Source: UBA1672 sp050633285
GTDB lineage: Bacteria; Pseudomonadota; Alphaproteobacteria; Micavibrionales; Micavibrionaceae
Assembly (NCBI GenBank): GCA_050633285.1
Contig: JBOEGG010000001.1
Location: 558,001 to 622,000, forward strand
DNA: 64,000 nucleotides
Reading direction: 5' to 3'
Shown here: one piece after another, positions 1-7,113 of the stretch
Layout: every line of letters starts with the position of its first letter
Position numbering within the stretch: the first letter of the stretch is position 1
Program-made: the position numbers and the translations under genes
The notes under the pieces: model-generated
What the model saw: the letters and a program-made list of their open reading frames with translations, nothing else
The model's database searches: none
What the model was told of the DNA's origin: nothing

Positions 1-105
1 GGTTTTCTCGTCTTTCTTCCCAACACGGCGAATACGAATGCGGTACTTATATTTTATGCGTTCGTTCGCTGGGTTAAATTTTTCTTTGGTCTTTTCCTTT
101 TTCAT
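1..105 (-). CDS. Second integrase-like protein, N-terminal fragment (runs off the window)
   Basis: An open frame begins at the ATG ending at 105 and continues past position 1; only 35 codons are visible. The start overlaps the stop of the upstream gene (ATGA), so the two are probably translationally coupled. The basic N terminus, with a FNPANERIK stretch, resembles the start of tyrosine recombinases that follow AlpA/HTH pairs in alphaproteobacterial islands. That assignment rests on a short stretch and is tentative. No catalytic residue is in view. Confidence 0.5.
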   Translation of the reverse strand, partial: MKKEKTKEKFNPANERIKYKYRIRIRRVGKKDEKT

Positions 106-641
106 TCAAACAAATCCCCTGTATACGACTCACTTTTGAGAGTTTGTTCATGTGCATGAATGTGAGTCTTCACGCTGGAGACTGAACTATCGTATAATTG
201 CGAAACATCAACCACATAAAAAATACGCTTCAACTCTCCGTAATCATCCATTTTATAGTTTTTGAACATCTTAGTTTTGCATTCGCGACAATGCCCGCAC
301 GTCCTCACAAAACCATTTTTAAACTCGGTTGTGATTTTGTTTTTATATATCGGACGCGCATCTTTGCATTTCATACAATAGATTTGATCGAAAGGCGTTT
401 GGCATTTGCCCTTGTCATTTTGTGCTTTTAAATACGCAATCAAGTCATTGCCGTAAACTAGCGTTGGCTTTCCACTATCTATCGTTTTCAAGCCGTTTCG
501 CACCCAAACGCGAATGGTTTGGATATGCAGCCCTATATCAGAAAACAGGGCGCATATTCCATCCAGATCATACGCATACCAATAGCGCACGCGGTTATGA
601 GGGTATAAACGCTTTCCCAAAGGTTTATTCTCCGTGTGCAT
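102..641 (-). CDS. HTH and zinc-ribbon protein of the integrative element
   Basis: This 179-residue protein has an N-terminal region resembling a MerR/excisionase-like winged helix (sensing a word like TIRVWVRNGLKTID near residues 42-56). A Cys cluster follows: CMKC near residue 89 and CGHCREC near residue 115, consistent with a zinc ribbon. It overlaps the AlpA-type gene by 17 bases and the next integrase-like gene by 4, so the three form one operon. Its likely role is a DNA-binding directionality or regulatory factor for the element. I know of similar neighbours of integrases but cannot name the family with certainty. Confidence 0.6.
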   Translation of the reverse strand: MHTENKPLGKRLYPHNRVRYWYAYDLDGICALFSDIGLHIQTIRVWVRNGLKTIDSGKPTLVYGNDLIAYLKAQNDKGKCQTPFDQIYCMKCKDARPIYKNKITTEFKNGFVRTCGHCRECKTKMFKNYKMDDYGELKRIFYVVDVSQLYDSSVSSVKTHIHAHEQTLKSESYTGDLFE

Positions 642-819
642 CTATAAGGGCTTGAATATCCTCAACGCGCCATGCGGTAATATTTTCGCTTAATTTAACA
701 GGCTTAGGATAACGTCCGCTTTTCACCCCAGCCCACCATGTTGAACGACTAACAGGGAAGACTTTAAGGATTGTCGAAAGACGAACAAATCCTGTTTCTG
801 GAAATGTATTTTGTTTCAT
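625..819 (-). CDS. AlpA-family excisionase/transcriptional regulator
   Basis: A 64-residue winged-helix protein with the layout of AlpA (CP4-57 regulator) proteins: a F-V-R-L start, a helix-turn-helix with VSRSTWW, then G-R-Y-P-K-P-V-K-L and a W-R-V-E-D-I closing helix. AlpA proteins activate integrase expression or act as excisionases in P4-like islands. It is the first gene of the leftward operon and has a 58-base upstream gap. Length and motif order match the family well. Confidence 0.85.
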   Translation of the reverse strand: MKQNTFPETGFVRLSTILKVFPVSRSTWWAGVKSGRYPKPVKLSENITAWRVEDIQALIDAHGE

Positions 820-877
820 AGTGCTTTACTCCGTTTGATTAAATACGGGGTAAGCCTATGCGGGTTAATATATATTT

Positions 878-1711
878 TCAGGGAACTAGGAAATGCAAAA
901 CCGTATTCGGTTTACGGTTCAATGTTTTCGGGGGGGGGGGGCGCGGCATAATTTCCAATGCCTCTTTAATCCATTTCCTTATGGTGTCATCAGATACGGG
1001 AATCCCCAATTCTTTCAAATCACTCTCAATTTCAGTAATCGCAGTATTTTTCTTTGCGGTTGGATTATAAACATAACCTTTGATCGCCATGCCAATTATC
1101 ATCTTTAAAAGCGTGTCTCGTTCTCTAGTTTTCAACTCTTTTTGTGGATTAATATCGGGAGTTTTTGATGAAATATCTTTCTCTAATTCAAGGATTTTCA
1201 TTTCTAATTGAAATATTTTTTTATCTTTCGGGCTGCCAAATTCCTTTTTTATTCCATGTCTAAGCTTATATTCTTCAAATACGATGGCCTCTATCGCGGC
1301 TTCACTTACCTCCAATCTATCATCTTGGTATTGAACATAAAAATCTCCTGATATTTCAACGCCTCTTTCTGAAAACCACTCATATAAACTATCCATATCA
1401 ATATAGGTTTCATCACAATCTATTTCATCATGAATATCTCTTGAAACGTGAAGTGTTTTTAAAGTTCCTTTATCAATCCCAGAAAGAATTGCCTTGGTAT
1501 ACTCTGCTATTTCTACTTTTAATAAATCAGGGAGAATTGGATTATCTAGAGAATACTGATCCGCTTCATCAGGAACTTTTTTATCGGTGTCATATTCAAG
1601 GCATTGGATTTTGGCTACAAATTCAGCGGCTTCGTATACATTGAACGCAAAAATGCCGAAACTGCTTAACTGCCAAATTGGCTCGCTTGTATAAAACTCT
1701 TTATCTCTCAT
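878..1711 (-). CDS. Element-associated protein of unknown function
   Basis: This 277-residue protein lies between the integrase and AlpA. Its C-terminal third (about residues 190-255) contains a KTRERDTLLKMIIGMA segment and a segment ending in DDTIRKWIKEA, a pattern often seen in hypothetical proteins next to integrases. I cannot assign a function. A run of 12 C on the coding strand, 14 to 18 codons before the stop, encodes part of PRPPPPK. Losing or gaining one C would move the stop and give endings of KH or ENIEP, so the annotated C terminus is uncertain. Confidence 0.6.
   Translation of the reverse strand: MRDKEFYTSEPIWQLSSFGIFAFNVYEAAEFVAKIQCLEYDTDKKVPDEADQYSLDNPILPDLLKVEIAEYTKAILSGIDKGTLKTLHVSRDIHDEIDCDETYIDMDSLYEWFSERGVEISGDFYVQYQDDRLEVSEAAIEAIVFEEYKLRHGIKKEFGSPKDKKIFQLEMKILELEKDISSKTPDINPQKELKTRERDTLLKMIIGMAIKGYVYNPTAKKNTAITEIESDLKELGIPVSDDTIRKWIKEALEIMPRPPPPKTLNRKPNTVLHFLVP
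930..941. repeat. 12-base G homopolymer inside the 3' end of an ORF
   Basis: Twelve G (C on the coding strand) occur in a row within the unknown gene of the integrative element. It is far longer than other G runs in the window. A perfect 7-bp inverted repeat (899-905 and 913-919, AACCGTA/TACGGTT) lies just downstream in the gene direction. The tract could be a slippage site or an assembly-length uncertainty. Confidence 0.9.
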
Positions 1712-1720
1712 TTCGATAAT

Positions 1721-2944
1721 TTAAGCATTTTTCTCAAACTTGCCAACTATTACCGTCCCACCTTGTGCAATGTTATCCAGATAGTCCGCCCATTCCTGCA
1801 TCATCTTTGCACGTTCTTTTAAAAACAAGGCGCGATCATAGGCTTTATCAATCTTATTTTTGGGCGTGTGAGCAAGTTGCCTATCCACTACTTCGTGACG
1901 GTATCCTAACTCTTGTTTAATCGTGCTCATCGCCAAAGCGCGGAAGCCGTGACCTGTCATGCGCCCCTGATAGCCCATGCGTTTTAATGCCCCTAATATC
2001 GTATTATTGCTAATAGATTGCTTCGGCCTTACGGAGCTTGGGAATACAAGTGGCCAGTGCCCAGCTATTTCCTTTTGATCTTTCAAAATTGCTATCACTT
2101 GATTTGATAGTGGAACAATATGCTCTTTACCCATTTTCATGCGGTCTGCTGGTATAACCCATTCTTTGCGCTCAAAATCAATTTCATCCCAACTGGCATT
2201 GATAAGCTCACTGGTTCTAACGAAAGTCAGCATAAGTAACTTTATCGCATTCATTGTGTTGCGGTATAGCCGCGCATCATTGCGTTCTAAAACATGCAAA
2301 AACTCTGGCAAATCCTTTACATCTAGCGCGGCATAATGCCCTTTCTTTTGTGGCTTTAAAGCGCCCTTTATATCAGAGGATGGATCACGCACAGCTTTCC
2401 CTGTTGCAATCGCATAACGGAACACTTCGCCGCATTTTTGTAATTGTCGCTTTGCGATCTCTATAGCGGGTCGGTTCTCAATTTTGCGGATGGTCTGCAA
2501 TAAGACTGGCGGCTCTATCTCTGTAATCGGATAGCTTCCGATTTCTGGGAATATATAAGTTTCAAGGCGTGTCATAATGCCTTCGGCGTATCGCTCTGAC
2601 CATTTGGATTTATTGTTTTCGTGCCATTCACGCGCAATTACCTCAAATGTATTTTCTGCATTCTCTAATGATAAGATTTTCTTCTTTTTACGATCTTGCG
2701 AAGGATCGATACCCCCATCTATCATTTTTCTAGCTTCTCTGCGCTTTTCACGTGCATCCGCCAAAGAAATTTCAGGATACACCCCCAACGCCAAAAGTTT
2801 TTCTTTGTTGTTTATACGGTATTTTAGCCGCCAGTATTTAGAGCCATTCGCACGGACATCTAAGTATAGCCCTTGCCCATCAAAGAGCTTGTAAGGCTTT
2901 TCGGTTGGTTTTGCGCTCTTGCATTTAATGTCTGTAAGCTTCAT
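1721..2944 (-). CDS. P4-type tyrosine recombinase (integrase)
   Basis: This 407-residue protein has the N-terminal DUF4102-like arm-binding domain (residues about 1-85), a SAM-like core-binding domain (about 98-185) and a catalytic domain. The recombinase residues can be placed as R243 (FVRTSEL), K270 or K273, H332 and R335 (HGFR), H359 and Tyr369 (KAYDRA). All are intact, so the enzyme looks functional. It starts 163 bases from the 3' end of tRNA-Tyr, its probable target. Three ATACCCCC octamers lie between the gene and the tRNA. Confidence 0.95.
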   Translation of the reverse strand: MKLTDIKCKSAKPTEKPYKLFDGQGLYLDVRANGSKYWRLKYRINNKEKLLALGVYPEISLADAREKRREARKMIDGGIDPSQDRKKKKILSLENAENTFEVIAREWHENNKSKWSERYAEGIMTRLETYIFPEIGSYPITEIEPPVLLQTIRKIENRPAIEIAKRQLQKCGEVFRYAIATGKAVRDPSSDIKGALKPQKKGHYAALDVKDLPEFLHVLERNDARLYRNTMNAIKLLMLTFVRTSELINASWDEIDFERKEWVIPADRMKMGKEHIVPLSNQVIAILKDQKEIAGHWPLVFPSSVRPKQSISNNTILGALKRMGYQGRMTGHGFRALAMSTIKQELGYRHEVVDRQLAHTPKNKIDKAYDRALFLKERAKMMQEWADYLDNIAQGGTVIVGKFEKNA

Positions 2945-2945
2945 T

Positions 2946-2994
2946 GGGGGTATCGCCTCTCATGTGTTTGGTATATACCCCCGTTCATACCCCC
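2946..2994. promoter_or_regulatory. Three ATACCCCC octamers upstream of the integrase
   Basis: ATACCCCC occurs at 2975-2982 and 2987-2994 in direct orientation 12 bases apart, and once inverted at 2946-2953, directly against the integrase start codon. Such clusters are typical of arm-type integrase sites or of an operator for autoregulation. Which protein binds is not known. Confidence 0.45.
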
Positions 2995-3107
2995 AAATTA
3001 AGTGGATTGAATAAGACTATATAGAACATCATGAGACACAATATACGCCAAAATCCTTGGTAAATAAACGTTTTTTGGACTGTATCAGATTGTATAAAAA
3101 AGAAAAA

Positions 3108-3193
3108 TGGTGGAGGGGGCAGGATTCGAACCTGCGTACGCATACGCGGGCGGAGTTACAATCCGCTGCCTTTAACCACTCGACCACCCCTCC
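3108..3193 (-). tRNA. tRNA-Tyr (anticodon GUA)
   Basis: Read on the minus strand, a 7-bp acceptor stem (GGAGGGG/CCCCTCC), a discriminator A and an encoded CCA end frame a class II tRNA of 86 nt. The anticodon stem GCGGA/TCCGC encloses loop TTGTAAC, giving anticodon GTA. The long variable arm fits bacterial tRNA-Tyr, and the T-arm contains GGTTCGAATCC. Its 3' end faces the integrase, so it is the likely integration site of the element. Confidence 0.97.
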
Positions 3194-3303
3194 ATCACAA
3201 AATATAGAATTGTCGAGAACAGATCCGTAAAAATCTGATAAGAGAAGAAAAGGCATTTTGCTTTTAATGTCAAGTGTGCAATGCTCCGGAAAAGGAAAAA
3301 AAC

Positions 3304-4071
3304 ATGAATTTTAAGAAAAATAATAAAAATGCACCTCGTTTATATGGTTTTCATGCTGTTCGGGAAGCGTGGTTGAATGAAGACAGAACGATCAACACCT
3401 TGTTTTTGACACAGCAGGCGGCGCGTGGATTCGAAAAAACAATGCTTGAAGCAAAGAAAAAAGGATTACGCCGTCCTGATGCAACAACCATTGAAAAGGA
3501 CAAGCTTGATAAGCTTCTTCCAAAAGGAGCGGTTCATCAAGGTATAGCACTCTCTTGCCCCACTCTTGAAGAAAGTGATTTACAGGATTTCATTATTCGT
3601 AGTGAAACGCAGGAGCGTACAGTATTGTGTATTCTTGATCAGGTTACAGATCCGCATAATGTCGGGGCGATCCTACGTAGCGCCAGTGCCTTTGGCATTG
3701 ACGGCGTGGTGATGCAGAAAAAACATGCCCCGGCACTAGAAGGTGTTCTGGCGAAAACAGCATGCGGCGCGGTTGATCATATCGATGTCGCACATGCAAC
3801 GAATCTCTCTCGCGCAATTAACGAGCTACAAGAAAATGGCTTTTATGTTGTTGGGCTGGATGAAAGAGGAGAGAGGCAAATCAGTGACGTTGCTCAAGAT
3901 ACGCGTCATAATCGTCTTGCTGTTGTCCTTGGATCGGAAGGGGACGGTATTCGCCACCTTATAAAGGAGACATGCGATGAGCTGATTAAGCTTCCGACAC
4001 AAGGCGCGATTGCGAGCCTGAATGTCTCGAACGCCGCGGCAGTTACCTTTTACGAAATACGAAGTAAGTAG
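3304..4071 (+). CDS. rlmB: 23S rRNA (guanosine-2'-O-)-methyltransferase RlmB-like (SpoU family)
   Basis: The protein has an N-terminal L30e-like substrate-binding domain (about residues 10-85) and a C-terminal SPOUT domain. The three SpoU motifs are visible: DQVTDPHNVGAILRSA, LGSEGDGI and SLNVSNAAAV. RlmB methylates a G in domain V of 23S rRNA using SAM. I chose the ATG at 3304 because GGAAAAGG lies just upstream; an in-frame ATG at 3274 has no ribosome binding site. TrmH-type tRNA methylation is a less likely alternative. Confidence 0.9.
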   Translation: MNFKKNNKNAPRLYGFHAVREAWLNEDRTINTLFLTQQAARGFEKTMLEAKKKGLRRPDATTIEKDKLDKLLPKGAVHQGIALSCPTLEESDLQDFIIRSETQERTVLCILDQVTDPHNVGAILRSASAFGIDGVVMQKKHAPALEGVLAKTACGAVDHIDVAHATNLSRAINELQENGFYVVGLDERGERQISDVAQDTRHNRLAVVLGSEGDGIRHLIKETCDELIKLPTQGAIASLNVSNAAAVTFYEIRSK

Positions 4072-4224
4072 TATCGTTATTCTTTGCTATAAATTATGCA
4101 AAATCAGAGGGATATAAAATAATTGAAAAAAAATAGTTAATTTTTTTGACATTCCCCCCACGATGTTGTTAGTATTAGAACAACAAAGAGAAAAACAAAC
4201 CTCTAAGGGGAAATAAAAATAATA

Positions 4225-4359
4225 TTGGGTATCGGAATAATATTGTGCTGTATGTCTCTTATGTATTTAACGATACATACAATGCAAAACACGCCGAAAC
4301 GCGTAAAAATAAGAATTACATCCCGAGCAGAAAAAAACAAAAATAAGCTCGGAAGGTGA
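4225..4359 (+). CDS. Possible small membrane protein, TTG start
   Basis: A 44-codon frame begins with TTG at 4225, 14 bases after AAGGGG. It encodes a short hydrophobic stretch (GIGIILCCMSLMYL) followed by a basic tail. It sits inside the orphan transcription unit with its own promoter and terminator. The non-ATG start and long spacing make translation doubtful. Confidence 0.22.
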   Translation: MGIGIILCCMSLMYLTIHTMQNTPKRVKIRITSRAEKNKNKLGR

Positions 4360-4427
4360 CAACGGTTCAACCCGCTGCTGATGAAATTATCTGGTAGTTT
4401 CATCAGCTTATCACCCCAACCTCAAAG

Positions 4428-4460
4428 GCCCTCAGGACATGTTTCTAGGGCTCTTTTTTT
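4428..4460 (+). terminator. Rho-independent terminator
   Basis: GCCCT (4428-4432) pairs with AGGGC (4447-4451), followed by a run of seven T at 4454-4460. It closes the short transcription unit downstream of rlmB. Confidence 0.65.
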
Positions 4461-4615
4461 GTCTGGAATTTGGAGAGGGAAGGGAAGAAAAGAAGTTTGA
4501 GTAGAGTTGTTTGGACACTGCCCCACTTTGAAATTTTCACATACACCTAATATTTGTTAAAATATTCCCTCATCAATTCACTTCTAAACATGCTTGAAGA
4601 AGATAAGATTATCGA

Positions 4616-5350
4616 ATGACTGGCATAAAGAGTGTAGAGTCTCTCTTTAAACAGCTAAACACAACTTACACAAAGGTGCTATACATGGTGGTGCTATTAG
4701 TTATCATAGCTTTGATTGTTTATCTCTGTATGGAGCGAGACATTCCAAATTTTCTTGATAAAACGCCTATCGCCAAACTTCTATGGTGGAAACCCAGATA
4801 TATCGAGCTAGTTAAAAACGTTGCGCTTAGCACTATAGCTAGCGGTATCTTTTATTACTTTATTGTCCATATACCAGAACAAAAGAAAGTCTTAGCACTT
4901 GATGTAATTGTTCAAGAAAAAATTAATACGATTTATCATTCTTCAATCGGGGTGCCTTGGGCATTGGAAGATGGCAGAAGGGAAGTAGTTGGGTATTCTC
5001 ACCCAGAGATGAGTGTTGATCATATAAGAGAACGAGTAAGAAGCACCAGCACTACTCAACCCGAGTATGCAGATATTCCAAATAAAATTTATCGAAGTTG
5101 GTCAATGGCAAAAACTGAAGCAAGAAACCTTTCTGGAATAATCATTCAGAATACGGCATTAACCGATCATGGTTTATTGTCTTATTTAAGCCAAATTGAG
5201 AATACGAGTTTTAATCTTCCTGCAGAATATAAAAGCCACCCTCAAAGATTGTTGATTATTGAAAATGGTATAATTGATTTGTATGAAAAGGCTGAAGCAT
5301 TACGAGAATATTATGTTTCTAAGGGTGGGGAAATAGAAGAGGTGGATTAA
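4616..5350 (+). CDS. Two-TM membrane protein of unknown function
   Basis: This 244-residue protein has two predicted transmembrane helices (about residues 21-38 and 68-86) and a soluble, mostly helical C-terminal domain of about 155 residues. No catalytic motif or known family was recognised. It is AT-rich compared with rsuA and rlmB and stands alone in its orientation, so it may be acquired. No strong Shine-Dalgarno sequence precedes the ATG. Confidence 0.7.
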   Translation: MTGIKSVESLFKQLNTTYTKVLYMVVLLVIIALIVYLCMERDIPNFLDKTPIAKLLWWKPRYIELVKNVALSTIASGIFYYFIVHIPEQKKVLALDVIVQEKINTIYHSSIGVPWALEDGRREVVGYSHPEMSVDHIRERVRSTSTTQPEYADIPNKIYRSWSMAKTEARNLSGIIIQNTALTDHGLLSYLSQIENTSFNLPAEYKSHPQRLLIIENGIIDLYEKAEALREYYVSKGGEIEEVD

Positions 5351-5454
5351 TATGTTTAGAATCAGAGGTGTTTGTATTAAACGTTAAATTGCACTCCTAA
5401 ATACATGTACGAATAACAATTGATCTGGTCTGTTCAGATAAAAGAAATAATAAT

Positions 5455-6198
5455 TTAACTCAAAACCTGCGCCAATTCATCATCGTTCAGTGTACGCCAT
5501 TTTCCCTCTTCCAGATCACCAAGGGGAAGGTTGCCGGTTTGATAGCGGTGCAGGGTCACAACTTCATTACCAAGCTTATCAAACATACGGCGGATTTGAC
5601 GATTACGTCCCTCATGCAAAATCATGATGCCTTCGCGCGTACTTTCTTGTGTCCACTCCGCAGGCTTTAATGGTTTATCTTCACAGGGCAGGGTAAACTC
5701 ACCGCTTGCGAAAAGATCGGCTTCATTGCCTTTTAAATCATCGCGTAATGTCACGCGATAATGTTTAGGTGCGTGGCTTTTCGGATGCGTAATACGGTGA
5801 AGCAGATCTCCATCATCGGTCAATAAAAGCTGCCCTGTGCTATATTTATCCAATCTCCCAACCATAGAAAGTGGAATTTTACGCCGCGCGAACTGCTCAG
5901 GCAGTAAATCATACACAATTTCCGCAGGGTCTTTATGTGAGCAGGTATAACCTGTAGGCTTATTCAGCATAATGGTAAAAGGCGTTAACGGATCTAACGC
6001 TTTGCCATCCAATGTCACACGTCCCTCTCTCACAAGTGCCAGATCAACATTAAGAGAAGGGTTCTTGACCGTTTCTCCATCAACATCCACCCATTCATTT
6101 TTAACGGCCATGCCCATTTCCTTGCGTCCGCCATATCCCAGATTTGATAGTAAGCGATCAAGGCGCATTGACTTTGGAAGTGCTTTTTCTTTTCCCAT
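5455..6198 (-). CDS. rsuA: Ribosomal pseudouridine synthase, RsuA type
   Basis: The protein (247 residues) has an N-terminal S4 RNA-binding domain (from MRLDRLL, residue 11) and a pseudouridine synthase domain. The catalytic Asp is D117 in GRLDKYSTG. The segment HRITHPKSHAPKHY matches the RsuA branch, which makes pseudouridine 516 in 16S rRNA, better than RluB or RluE. Its first codons lie within a 55-bp segment repeated at 7038-7092. The gene diverges from polA across an inserted region. Confidence 0.88.
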   Translation of the reverse strand: MGKEKALPKSMRLDRLLSNLGYGGRKEMGMAVKNEWVDVDGETVKNPSLNVDLALVREGRVTLDGKALDPLTPFTIMLNKPTGYTCSHKDPAEIVYDLLPEQFARRKIPLSMVGRLDKYSTGQLLLTDDGDLLHRITHPKSHAPKHYRVTLRDDLKGNEADLFASGEFTLPCEDKPLKPAEWTQESTREGIMILHEGRNRQIRRMFDKLGNEVVTLHRYQTGNLPLGDLEEGKWRTLNDDELAQVLS

Positions 6199-6240
6199 GA
6201 ATTTTTCATCTTTCGTACGAGATCACTGGACTAATCGCCA
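6186..6240. repeat. 55-bp direct repeat, copy A (over the rsuA start)
   Basis: Positions 6186-6240 match 7038-7092 in 54 of 55 bases (the only difference is G6215 versus T7067). Copy A includes the rsuA start codon and its upstream region. The two copies enclose a secreted-protein gene, which suggests that segment was inserted with duplication of the original rsuA-polA spacer. Confidence 0.95.
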
Positions 6241-6250
6241 GATCGTAATT

Positions 6251-6271
6251 AGGCAGGAATTAGACCCTGCC
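6251..6271. other. Stem-loop in the inserted segment
   Basis: AGGCAGG (6251-6257) pairs with CCTGCCT (6265-6271) across a 7-base loop and is followed by TTTATATATTTG. It resembles a weak terminator with no gene in front of it, inside the segment between the 55-bp repeats. Confidence 0.4.
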
Positions 6272-6403
6272 TTTATATATTTGCTTTTGAGGCTATACAT
6301 TATTAATGCATTTATCCTCCCAAATGGTTTCAAATTTATCCTATAATTTAACAATAAAGTATAGTATAAAACATTATCAAATATAAACCATAAGGTAGAT
6401 ATT

Positions 6404-6988
6404 GTGCGTATTATTCATTTCATTTTTGCTGCATTTTTATTTTGTGGATTCGTTTATCCTGCTGTTGCTGCCACGGATCCGGTTATTGATTTTTTACAAG
6501 AAAAAATCGAAGGTGTAGCTTTAAGCATGAATTTAGAAGATGCAAAAGCAGAACTTGAAAAACGTGGGTATGCCCCTGTCATAGACGCCAATAGTAAGGA
6601 GCATGTATACCGATTCCGCAAGGACGAGCAATATGAGCTGAGCTTAGTAACCTCTCGTTTATATACTGATACACGCAAAGGCATATCTGATCCCATAGTA
6701 GGGGATATTGTGGAAATATCATATCAAGAATATATCCCTAAAATTGTTGATATAAATAATCCTGAGACGCATTATATTTGCCCAAAGGTTATTGAGAAAT
6801 CTAAGAAGTTCTGTCCGCATGCAGGTAGTAAATCCTGTGAATTCGAACCAAACGTGCGGATATATAGTGATAATTTCTATGTCCGTCACCATCCTGATGA
6901 TAAATATATGTTTGAAGCCAATGCGCAAGTTAATGAACGGTGTAATATTATTATGATGCGCAAAATTCCTTCTCGCCCTGTACAATAA
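6404..6988 (+). CDS. Secreted Cys-containing protein, member 1 of a two-member family
   Basis: A GTG start with AAGGTAG seven bases upstream gives a 194-residue protein with a clear signal peptide (about residues 1-22, cleavage after AVA). The mature start, with DFLQEKIEGVALSMNLEDA and a KRGY, aligns with the protein at 12357-12878 (NLSMDIEEIKK and GQGY). Both have spaced Cys in the C-terminal half. The family is unknown to me; it is likely periplasmic. The gene sits between two copies of a 55-bp repeat, pointing to insertion between rsuA and polA. Confidence 0.7.
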   Translation: MRIIHFIFAAFLFCGFVYPAVAATDPVIDFLQEKIEGVALSMNLEDAKAELEKRGYAPVIDANSKEHVYRFRKDEQYELSLVTSRLYTDTRKGISDPIVGDIVEISYQEYIPKIVDINNPETHYICPKVIEKSKKFCPHAGSKSCEFEPNVRIYSDNFYVRHHPDDKYMFEANAQVNERCNIIMMRKIPSRPVQ

Positions 6989-7037
6989 AGTTGGGAGTGT
7001 GAGGTTTGGGTTCTTCCGTTTCTTTGTGTGCGGAATG

Positions 7038-7092
7038 TTTCTTTTCCCATGAATTTTTCATCTTTCTTACGAGATCACTGGACTAATCGCCA
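7038..7092. repeat. 55-bp direct repeat, copy B (upstream of polA)
   Basis: This is the second copy of the 6186-6240 segment. It retains the first codons of rsuA in antisense, which have no function here, and it ends 21 bases before the polA ATG. That makes copy B look like the remnant of the former rsuA-polA junction. Confidence 0.95.
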
Positions 7093-7113
7093 CCCTTGCG
7101 CCACCTTACTTTT

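Larger units (their letters stand above)
1..3107 (-). mobile_element. End of an integrative element beside tRNA-Tyr
   Basis: All genes here point away from tRNA-Tyr: a P4-type integrase next to the tRNA 3' end, an uncharacterised ORF, an AlpA-type regulator, an HTH/zinc-ribbon protein and the start of a second integrase-like gene. An integrase abutting the 3' end of a tRNA is the classic layout of a genomic island, and P4-type integrases usually recombine within the tRNA 3' end. The far boundary and second attachment site lie outside the window, so size and cargo are unknown. The element extends leftwards past position 1. Confidence 0.75.
4146..4460 (+). ncRNA. Orphan short transcription unit with three hairpins
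   Basis: A sigma70-like promoter (TTGACA at 4146-4151, 18-bp spacer, TAGTAT at 4170-4175) is followed about 280 bases later by a terminator. In between are a 6-bp stem with an A-rich loop (4323-4328/4347-4352) and a perfect 10-bp stem (4377-4386/4398-4407). The 544-base gap between rlmB and the next gene has no long ORF. It could be a small RNA or a short mRNA for the 44-codon ORF at 4225. Nothing here matches a family I recognise. Confidence 0.45.

Noticed and set aside
4203..4403. 66-codon minus-strand ORF in the rlmB downstream gap
   Set aside because: It runs antisense through two hairpins and a terminator of the plus-strand unit and has no upstream signals.
6241..7037. Classical transposon between the 55-bp repeats
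   Set aside because: A 55-bp flank is too long for a normal target-site duplication and no transposase or inverted ends are visible; duplication during recombination is more likely.
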